Assembly (NCBI GenBank): GCA_015680685.1 | Contig: MNCI01020233.1 | Coordinates: 15,417 to 39,546 of the forward strand | Direction: 5' to 3' | Length of the DNA: 24,130 nt | Origin: Gnetum montanum | Taxonomy: Eukaryota; Streptophyta; Gnetopsida; Gnetales; Gnetaceae | In this document: positions 1 through 7,822 of the stretch, piece after piece | Position numbering within the stretch: the first letter of the stretch is position 1 | How the letters are laid out: every line of letters starts with the position of its first letter | Notes under the pieces: generated by a model | Told to the model about the DNA's origin: nothing | Database searches by the model: none | What the model saw: only the letters and a program-made list of their open reading frames with translations | Translations under genes and position numbers: made by a program

Positions 1-310
1 TTTCTCCTCACCCATAAACTAGGAGATCCATCTACCATATGTAGGTAGGGAGGTGGTGATCCATGGTGATGAGGTAGCAACATAAGTAATCAACAATGTA
101 GACATGGAAAAGGGCTCAGAAGTTGTAACCTCTGAGAGTGAAGGGCTAGTTGTAGCACACACTAATCATCCGACAGAGGAATCAACTTAGCAAGCTGGTT
201 CCCAAAATGAGAGATCATGGGCTGAGTTTCCCTTCCAAGTGGGGGGCAATGATGTAGATGAACACCCTGGTAAAGCATCTCAATCTTATGTCTCACTCAA
301 CCTGCGATGG
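1..310 (+). pseudogene. Element A gag-pro C-terminal end
   Basis: This is the tail of the gag-protease reading frame, downstream of the protease active site. Frame 2 matches positions 11267-11573 of element B residue by residue, with shared stretches such as EIHLPYVG, EVVIH, PFQVGG and YVSLN. In-frame TAG and TAA codons interrupt it, for example at about 20-22 and 89-91. The frame runs on through the predicted splice donor at 311 to a TAG at 335-337, which would be the end if unspliced. Without the catalytic part it says little alone; homology to element B gives the identity. Confidence 0.75.
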
Positions 311-474
311 GTCAAGAAGCAGCTACGCTTAGCGTAGCAACCCCACTTCTTCTTGCCTAGTTGCCCACCCTTGCACATTTGTCTCCATTCTATTTTTCAT
401 CTATGCTAGTTGCTAATTAACTATTTTCCAAATCATTATCATATCACCCTTTAACATGTGACGGGCTTGAAATG

Positions 475-850
475 GCCTAAAACTAGCTATGGCCGGAAAC
501 GGCCTAAAACTATGTTGCACTATGATCCAAAATGGTCTAAAACTAGCTATGGCCCGTAATGGCCTGAAACTATGCTAAGCTATGGTTTGAAATGGCCTAA
601 AACTGTGCTCAAGTAATGGCACAAAATGGCCTAAAACTATGCTCATGCCATGGCCCAAAATGACCTAAAACTATGCTCAAGCTATGGCCCAAAACGACCT
701 AAAACTATGTTGCACTATGGCCTAAAATGACCTAAAACTAGCTATGGCCCATAATGGCCTAAAACTATGCTATGCTATGGCCTGAATTGGCCTAAAACTG
801 CCCAAAATGGCCTAAAACTACGCTCAAGCTATGGTGTGAAACAGCCTAAA
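475..850 (+). repeat. Degenerate tandem repeats, core ATGGCCTAAAACTA
   Basis: About ten imperfect copies of a unit near 35 bases are built from AAAATGGCCTAAAACTA followed by GCT-rich sequence and ATGGCC. The same family occupies 11643-11983 in element B at the homologous intron position. Unit length is irregular, so it is a decayed minisatellite. Confidence 0.85.
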
Positions 851-863
851 ACTATGCTACACT

Positions 864-1115
864 ACGGTCTGGAAAGACCTTAAACTAGCAATCTTAGTGT
901 AGCAGTGGTTTTACCAGTCTGGAAAGATCTTAAACTAGCAATCTTAGTGTAGCAGTGGTTTTACCAGTCTGGAAAGACCTTAAACTAGCAACCCCAGCAT
1001 AGCAACAATTTTAGCAATTCAAAAAGACCCTCAACTAGCTTTCCTAGCATAGTAGTTCACTCTAGTTAATGGTTCAAAAAGACCTTAAACTAGCATTCCT
1101 AGCATTTCACTATAG
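864..1115 (+). repeat. 50-bp tandem repeats, core GACCTTAAACTAGCA
   Basis: Three 50-base units start at 864, 914 and 964; the first two are nearly identical. They are followed by more diverged units around 1020 and 1075. Each carries AAAGACCTTAAACTAGCA. The same core recurs in element B at 16890-17010 and in the 3' UTR arrays of both elements. From 1115 to 1424 only scattered TTAAACTGGCA-like remnants and T-rich sequence remain. Confidence 0.85.
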
Positions 1116-1424
1116 TCTTAAACTAGTAGTTTCAATCTGTTACACATATGTAGTCAACAATGATGTTAATCTAGCAGTTTCATGTTTTTGCAGTGGTAGT
1201 TTTGCATTTCTTAGCAGTTTTGCATTCTCGCATCAACAGTTTTACATTTTTTTATAGTTTTGCATCTTCATGCCTTAGCAGTCTACCATGACTTTAAACT
1301 GGCAAATTTTAATCTTTACATCATACTTCGCTAGTTACATCTCATCGTTGTTTTGCAAATTTTCATTATACATGATTACTGGGAATAGGTGCCTCTTAAC
1401 CAGGCTCTCCTTTCATCTTCGTAG

Positions 1425-3020
1425 GTTTAGCAAAAATGGAAATCCATCGTGATCTCTCCACACCTTTAGCTTTAGCTGGTCCAAATGGCACGCTCACAAG
1501 AAAACTGAACCCAGACCTAATCGAATAGGAATCAACCGCAATTAGCACCACAACATCTTTAGGAACATCCCTAGACTGGCCTAAGCATCTAATCTAAACC
1601 CTAGATCTAGAGGTTGGGGATGTAACTGAGGACCCTCTCATCGAAATGCCTATGACCACGTCCAAGGGGAAAGTAAAAATGTTAAAACTTAGCTCCCTCT
1701 TAAATCCGCAGACACATGAAGATATAGCCAAAATCCTACAAGACAACATTAAGGTCTTCACATGGTCATGCAATGAGATGCCAAGTTTAGATTCAAGGCT
1801 GATATAGCACAAAATTGTCATAGATGTGTGCATGAAGGCAGTCAAGCAGAAAGCTTATAAGGTTAAGCTAGAAATTGTACTAGCCATAAGGGATGAAATC
1901 ACCAAGCTATACCAAGCTAGTTTCATCCATACAATTGATTATTTGGAATGGCTGTCCAACATCATTTTGGTTTCCAAGAAAATGGGAGGAATACAAATCT
2001 ATATAGACTTTCAGGATCTAAACAAGGCAATGATCAAAGATGATTTTTCACTTCCAAGAATCGATCAACTCATCAACAGTATGGCTGGTCACGCTCTTTT
2101 GTCGTTCATGGATGGTTTCTTCGGCTACAACCAAATTCGCATCAATCCATAACATCAATTAACAATAACCTTCATGAACCCATGGGGTACCTTTTGCTAC
2201 ACCATGATGCATTTTGGGCTTAAAAACACTGGAGCAACCTAACAGCGAGCCATGATCTACATCTTTAGTAACTACATCCTAGAAACGTTAAATGACTACG
2301 TAGATGATATAGCGGTCAAGTTCAAAGAGGCTGCTAATCACCCACACAATCTAGGGGCAACCCTAATAATTGCATCTTCGAGGTGAGAATTGCATGCATG
2401 TTAGGGTCTGTAGTATCAGTGGTCAAAATACGGGTGGACCCTGAAAAAATTAAGGCCATCTTAAACTTGTCACCTCCTAGAAACCTTAAGGAATTGCGTG
2501 GTTTGCAAGGTAGGGTACAATTCATTTGAAGGTTTATAGCAAGGTTAACTGACAAGTTACACCCCATCCAACATCTTCTAAAGAAAGGGGTTAACTTCAA
2601 ACAGACAATCCAATGTCAACAAGCCTTCGATGACTTGAAGAAAGAGCTTTTGCACCTCCCAACTGTGCATTCGCCACAGAGGGACAAGCCTTTCTTCATC
2701 TACCTTACCACCTCTGACACATCTATTGCAATACTATTATGTCAAAAATGAGATGACAGACCTGAGATACCAGTGTATTATCTAAGTCATGCATTAATAG
2801 CACATGAAGCGAAATACAATGAGGTGGAAAGGAATTGCCTTGCCTTAGTATTTGCATTAAAAAAGTGGAGGCATTACCTGTTTCATAGTATAATTAACAT
2901 TATTTGCAAAAGAAACATACTCTGGTCTATCACTAACAACCTATATGAAAGTAGCAGGATAGCTTGGTGGAAAGCAATAACCACAAAATTTGACTTGCTA
3001 TGTGAGCCAGTCGTCAACTA
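1425..3020 (+). pseudogene. Element A reverse transcriptase and Ty3-type RNase H
   Basis: Frame 2 from the ATG at 1436 holds a long RT N-terminus, then the palm and fingers: VSKKMGG, IYIDFQDLNKA, FMDGFFGYNQI and the catalytic YVDDI at 2297-2311. The connection region (LRGLQGRVQFI) and the RNase H follow, with YLSHAL, EAKYNEVERNCLALVFALKKWRHYL-like sequence around 2775-2880. Lesions: stops at 1526, 1595, 2150 and 2240, an approximately 35-45-base deletion near 2375 removing most of the LNPKKC segment present in element B, and a further frame change near 2995. RT copies the element RNA into DNA and RNase H removes the template. Confidence 0.9.
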
Positions 3021-3109
3021 AGGGTCAAGCCATAGCAATGAAACTTACAGCCTCACTCGTTAATAACCATGCAACCATACATTCCAAATCCCCAAATGAG
3101 CATGTCAGC

Positions 3110-3627
3110 ACTATCATCATCATCCGATTGTATCTGGAAGCTACTTTACACTTTGACAATGCCTTGACCGCATGAGGGGGTATTGCAACTACCATCATTA
3201 TGTTCCCCTCTGGGGAAATGCACCCATTTGCTTATCATTTTGCATTCCCCTACACCAATAACATGGTAGAATATGAGGGGTTACTCAGAGGCCTCTTAGC
3301 TACCCAAACACTATGCATCAACACCTAGTGATTCACGGTGATTCAAAACTAGTTTTGAACCAAATCACTGGGGTCTATACATGCAAAGCTACACATCTAC
3401 AATCCTATTGCGACCCAGCAAAAAGCTTGCTCAAGCAGTTTGCAACCAAAGATGTGCAACATGTGCCGCACAAAGAGAACACCATAGCAGATGCCTTATA
3501 CACCCTTGTGCTAAATATTCCACCACATTCATTTGCAAGTCTACCAACTTTCATTGTTGAATGTACTAAGCCTATCACTCAGGTGGGACACATGGCCTCT
3601 ATTAGTGCTACGGATACCCAGGAGTGA
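3110..3627 (+). pseudogene. Element A second (archaeal-type) RNase H
   Basis: A second RNase H domain follows the first: ATLHFDNA (first acidic site), PFAYHF, a NN-x2-EYEGLL motif near 3260, HGDSKLVLNQI near 3330 and IADAL near 3485. This layout matches the aRNase H acquired by Tat-lineage elements. The first half and second half lie in different frames, with a break near 3310, and TGA at 3173-3175 interrupts the first half. It should assist template removal during reverse transcription; loss or partial redundancy cannot be judged here. Confidence 0.85.
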
Positions 3628-3699
3628 TATGCTAACATTCAAGCCTACCTGCAACATGGTGAACCCCTAAGTGGACTAACATCTACCTAGAGATATGCA

Positions 3700-4843
3700 A
3701 TTCGCAAGTGTGCCCAGCAATATACACTCGTGGGAAATGACACCTTGTGCAAGCATTCCTATGATGGGATATTTCTGGCATGCATGGGTGAGGAGTAGGC
3801 ATGGAAGGTGATTAATGAGGTACATGAGGGACTATGTGGTGGACACATAGCACCTAGGGCTATGGCTATAAAAATCAGATGCATAGGGTACTACTGGCCC
3901 CATATGGAGCGTGATTTCCTGTCAAAGGTCAAGACATGTGACACGTGCTAGAGATACGCAAATCTCATACGCGTTTCACCTACAGACTTGCACCCAATGC
4001 AGATCATGTGGCCTTTCCAGTGATAGGGACTAGACCTCATAGGACCTATCATGCACAAGTCCTCCACAGGGCATAACTTCATCATCACCACCATTGAGTA
4101 TTTTACTAAGTGGGTGGAAGCTATTCCCCTACGAAAGATGACATCTTAGCAGGTTTTCCACTTCATCTTAGATAACATCGTGAGAAGGTTTTGGCTTTTG
4201 ATGACTATTCAGTAGTATGAAAACTCGAACCTTTTGTAGCAATTTGGGCATCAGAAAATCATTCTCCTCCCTATATTAACCACAGGTGAATGGGCAAGCG
4301 AAGGTTACAAATAATACCATCATCAACTTGCTGAAGAGAATGCTTAGAAATAGCAAGAGGTAGTGGCATGAGCAAATCCTCTATGTTCTATGGGCCTACA
4401 GGACAATATGTAGGACCGCGACGAGTAAGACTCCTCATAGTCTTGTTTATGGATCTGAAGCTGTGTTGCCTCTTGAGTTGCAGGTATCATCACTACAAAT
4501 GATCCTATCTGATATTGTGAGCAAAGCCTAGAACAACGAGTCGAGGATGATCGACCTTGACTCAATAGAGAAGGACCGTGCATAAATGTTGAGTTGCATA
4601 GAGTGCTGCTAGAGCAAGAAATAGAAAAAATTTCATACAAACCCGCATTAATGGTGAGTAGAGAAGGGAGATCTCATCCTCAAGGCTATCCATGAGCATG
4701 TGAGAAAATTCTCAGCCAACTGGGAAGGCCCATACATGGTCACTAAATCCTTTGGGAATGGAGCCTTCAAGCTGGCGAACATGGATGGCAATGAGTTCGC
4801 CAACCCAGTGAATCACTCATACCTCAAGCTATACTACATCTGA
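3700..4843 (+). pseudogene. Element A integrase
   Basis: The zinc-binding HHCC region has His at 3823 and 3844 and Cys at 3937 and 3946. The core starts with LDLIGP, but two adjacent stops (TGA 4021, TAG 4024) precede it, where element B has CAA TGG. The segment holding the second catalytic Asp is gone: about 24 bases that in element B encode TDNGPQF are replaced by one base near 4209. Several frameshifts follow. The C-terminus is recognisable (FANPVNHSYLKLYY) and ends at TGA 4841-4843. There is no chromodomain. This integrase cannot be active. Confidence 0.87.
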
Positions 4844-5526
4844 ACATATGGAGTAAAAGGACAAACATCCACGATGACGTAAAACTAGCAAAGATGAGCA
4901 AACGTCCGCTACAACGTTAAACAAGCACAGCTTCACCAACGTCCACTATGATGTAAAACTAGCACAGATTGTCTGCTATGATGTAAAACTGGCAACAAAC
5001 ATCCACTATGAAGTAAAAATGGCACAGATCATCTGCTACGACATAAAACTAGCAACAAACATCTGCTATGATGTAAAATTGGCACAAATAGTCCACTATG
5101 ACTATAAATTGGCACAACATATCTGCTATGATGTTAAATTGGCACACAGGGTCTGCTGGGACCTTAAACCAGCACAACAGCCTGCTGAGACCTTAAACCA
5201 GCACATGGTTTACCAAGACCTTAAACTGGATTCGTGGCATGTCCCCAATATGCATCTACAACAAGTTCACATCAAGCGAGCCTGAACAGTGTCGACGTGT
5301 GGTGGGACGTTGCAATTCCAGAATGTAGTTCATGACACAATGAGAACATGATCTGAAACATATGCAAATCCGTTGCTCATGGCACCTTGTTGATCCCCTA
5401 GAGGTGTTGTATGACATCTCACTAACCCCTCAGACCTACTTGAAACATCTCAAAAATTCAAAGTTATTCTTGCTTCCCCAGTCCTTGCAATTCACACAGC
5501 ACTATGACAGTTCTTCGGGAGGAGAA
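4844..5526 (+). other. Element A 3' UTR with 30-bp tandem repeats
   Basis: This non-coding stretch lies between the pol stop and the LTR. From about 4870 to 5230 it carries repeats with the core TATGATGTAAAACTGGCA; between about 5019 and 5190 they settle into 30-base units that read in one open frame as YDVKLA-type decapeptides. From 5235 to 5515 it matches element B positions 21380-21595 and 22465-22530, with nothing gene-like. Hypervariable tandem repeats in this position are known for Tat-lineage elements. Confidence 0.8.
5514..5526 (+). promoter_or_regulatory. Polypurine tract, element A
   Basis: A purine-rich run, CGGGAGGAGAA, ends directly at the LTR start TG at 5527, the expected place for plus-strand priming. 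The homologous site in element B is at 22531-22543. Confidence 0.72.
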
Positions 5527-5715
5527 TGTTCTAAATTCGGGCCAGCTAGTTCAGAAAATTTTCTACTTTGGATATGAACAGGCTCTATGGATCATCCTGC
5601 CTATCCACCTAAGTAGTCTACCTAGCTAACATCCTACTTAGAAATGATACACGGAGTTGGCAGTAGCATTTAGGATGCACAAAATAGTTCAGCAAGTTTT
5701 CTAAGTGACGAAGTC

Positions 5716-6167
5716 TGCTACGCTATGCTATGCCCCGCTATGTAGCATAGCAAGCTTTTGAAAATGATTGCAGAACAAAGTGCCACGCTACCCTACGCTA
5801 CGTAGCATAGCATAGCATGGTAAAAGATATACAACTAGTTCCATCGCCCAACTTCAAGTTCTTCGGCAATGTCCCTTTCTATTAGGAAGCAACGGACCAT
5901 GTCTACTGCTACGCTATGCTGAGCTACATGGCATAGCGAGGTGTAGCAATCCTAGAGAAGAGAAAGAAGGCAACTCAAAGGGTAGAATCAACAAGTTTGC
6001 AAGTCTCACAACGTAGGAAGTAGAGTGTGCAAATTGGCAAAGTTTTTGCGACTAAGGCTAGTCACTACGCTATGCTACACTACATAGCATAGCAAGTATG
6101 CAGCACACATGTAGCGAAACATGGGATAACATGCTACGCTATGCCAAACATGCTATGCTACGAAGCA
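5716..6167 (+). repeat. Cluster of imperfect palindromes GCTATGCTA/TAGCATAGC in LTR
   Basis: Five segments (5716-5752, 5785-5818, 5907-5948, 6065-6094, 6130-6167) pair or duplicate variants of TGCTACGCTATGCTA with TAGCATAGCA. The first four can fold as hairpins. Counterparts in the right LTR are at 22724-22750, 22781-22818, about 22906-22950, about 23060-23085 and about 23120-23155. The arms differ in sequence between copies but the pairing pattern persists. Confidence 0.8.
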
Positions 6168-6410
6168 CAAGAAAGAATGAAAGTGGTTGTGTGACATCAA
6201 TGCACTTCACCTAATTGAACCATTGGCACACGTATCTTGATGCTGATGGCATAATTATAGCATGGTAGGCTTATGGTTGCGGCATGGTAGACTCACAGTC
6301 ATAATGGTCACGCATGACCAATGGTCATACTAGCATGTGTAGAACAAGCAAGTCAATGTGGGCCCAAGGCACGTGGCATCCAAACTGTCCCTTTCACATG
6401 CCCTTCGTCC

Positions 6411-6418
6411 TATAAATA
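6411..6418 (+). promoter_or_regulatory. TATA box of LTR promoter
   Basis: TATAAATA lies about 885 bases into the LTR, a sensible distance for the end of U3. The other LTR has TATAATTA at the homologous site near 23399. Transcription would start about 30 bases downstream. Confidence 0.5.
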
Positions 6419-7147
6419 ATCTAATGAGAAACATCCAAAAGGCTCTCTTTTTTCACACTTTGGCCTAGTGGGAACCTTCTAACTTCTGGCACTTATGGCT
6501 CTCTTCCACATGAGGTCAGCCTTTGATGTTCAAAAATAAGTATTGTAGCATCGAGCATTAAGTATTGTAAACTTTTTGTTTGACACTAGAAAAAGTTAGC
6601 ATTTTCACACAAGCTAGCATTTTGTTCTATCCCCTTTCTACCACCTTGGTAGAACTTTTGCATTGTCACCTCCCAAGTCCATGCCCAAGTGCACAACCAT
6701 TTTTTCTCTACATGTCCTACTTACTCTCGGGATCTCTGCACTCCGCAACATTGTGTAGTCGACCGTATCCATCCAGATAGGACAAACTTGTAGCCTTGGA
6801 GCAATGCATTTTTCTAACTACATTTTACTTTGTTTCCTGCTTACTTTGTTTCCTTCTTACAATTGCATTTTACTTTTTTTATTGCTTATTACTACATTTT
6901 ACATTATTTTCTGCCTTATTTACATTTCAGCATTACTTCACGCTTTTGTCCCTGTTTTTAAACTATATGTTGCAAAAGGCTATATAGACATTGACTAAGT
7001 CCCTTACTGATCGAGAAAACTATTCAGGGTGCCTCGTATCTACTCAAAACTAGCATAGCCCTCCAACAGATATGGAGTCGAAACTATTGCGCCTGCTGAC
7101 CACTCGATGTTTTCTAGCTACCAACGTTTTCGGTCGCTACAGTTTTC

Positions 7148-7165
7148 TTGCACTAGAAGGAGGGC
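7148..7165 (+). promoter_or_regulatory. Possible decayed primer-binding site
   Basis: A few bases after the LTR end, TTGCACTAGAAGGAGGG resembles in its first part the TGGCGACT start of primer-binding sites used by Ogre-like elements. The match is partial and the tRNA cannot be named. Confidence 0.3.
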
Positions 7166-7207
7166 CTTTTGGTACCTTTTTCGCATGTCACGGTAGTTCT
7201 GTAACCG

Positions 7208-7775
7208 TTCTACATCCTAACATGCATTAACATAAATGCAACACTCTCTTGTGGTTGTTTACGCTTTGTGTGGTGTAGACTGGTCGCCTCAATAGTTCCT
7301 CAAGAGCCCTACAGAACACAAGGCCTGCAATTGCTAATTAACTACCCTATCTTATGGTAGTCTTGCATGCGCTCTGTACCTCATCATGCATTAGCATATC
7401 ATGTGGTATAGATCGATCGCTTTGATAGTTCCTCCAAAGCCCTGGAAGACATAAAGCCTTTTTTCTCACTAGTTAACTTGCCCATCCTAAGGTAGTCTTG
7501 CGTGTGCTCTGTACCTCATCGCGCATTAGCTTATCATGTGGTATAGATCGGTCACTTGGATAGTTCCTTCAGAGCCCTATGAGAAATAAAGCCTTGATCA
7601 CCAGTTGATTTGCCTATCTTATGGTAGTCTTGCACATGCTCTATACCCTATCAGGCACTGGCGTAAATGTGACACCCTTTTGTGGTTGTTTACACTTTGT
7701 GTGGTGTAGATCAGTCACCTCAACAATTCCTCAGGAATCTGGCAAGACATAAAGCCTTATTTTTGTTCCTTTTCA
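7208..7775 (+). repeat. Four tandem repeats in 5' UTR of element B
   Basis: Units start at about 7208, 7372, 7507 and 7639 and are 131-164 bases long. Each has GTACCTCAT-like sequence, GCATTAGC, TGTGGTATAGATCGGTC, ATAGTTCCTC and a GACATAAAGCC tail. Units 1 and 4 also contain an extra block with TTGTGGTTGTTTAC that units 2 and 3 lack, so the array reads long-short-short-long. The stretch from 7142 to the gag ATG at 7823 holds nothing else. Confidence 0.85.
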
Positions 7776-7822
7776 GCCTCTTCATTCTTTTTGCACTCTT
7801 TTGCAAAACTACTTAGCTTATA

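Larger units (their letters stand above)
311..1424 (+). other. Ogre-type intron between protease and RT, element A
   Basis: The gag-pro frame reaches TGG then GTCAAG at 311, and the pol frame begins after a pyrimidine-rich CTTCGTAG acceptor at 1424. The donor is phase 0; the acceptor is phase 0 too, judging from element B, since A has a one-base deletion just before its ATG at 1436. Ogre elements are known to carry a spliced intron exactly between PR and RT. The interior has no coding potential and is filled with two kinds of tandem repeat. A CTTAAC branch-point-like sequence lies about 25 bases upstream of the acceptor. Confidence 0.6.
1..7141 (+). mobile_element. Element A: Tat/Ogre-like Ty3/gypsy retrotransposon, left part outside window
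   Basis: This is the 3' portion of a large LTR retrotransposon, and its 5' LTR, gag and most of the protease lie left of the window. In order it holds the end of gag-pro, a repeat-rich intron, RT, RNase H, a second RNase H of the archaeal type, integrase, a tandem-repeat 3' UTR, a purine-rich tract and one LTR. The dual RNase H and the absence of a chromodomain after integrase are known marks of the Tat/Ogre lineage. All coding parts carry stops and indels, so it is non-autonomous. Its only visible LTR is shared with element B. Confidence 0.88.
5527..7141 (+). repeat. Shared LTR: 3' LTR of A and 5' LTR of B (1615 bp)
   Basis: It starts TGTTC just after the purine tract and ends CTACA at 7141, giving TG...CA ends. 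Homology with 22544-24109 runs along its full length and stops at the same CTACA in both copies, which fixes the right edge. It contains a palindrome cluster (5716-6167), a TATA box at 6411 and T-rich sequence at 6800-6950. A microduplication of about 16 bases near 6835-6857 (ACTTTGTTTCCTGCTT) is absent from the other LTR. Short open frames inside it at 6580-6998 do not resemble proteins. Confidence 0.9.

Noticed and set aside
475-850. CRISPR-like array of short repeats
   Set aside because: Units are degenerate, spacing is irregular and spacers are themselves related to the repeats; the context is a plant retrotransposon.
5362-5577. 71-residue open frame ending in the LTR
   Set aside because: It runs across the purine tract and LTR start and has no counterpart frame in element B.
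6580-6998. Short open frames in the left LTR
   Set aside because: They are low-complexity, T-rich hydrophobic translations inside the LTR and are not conserved in the right LTR.
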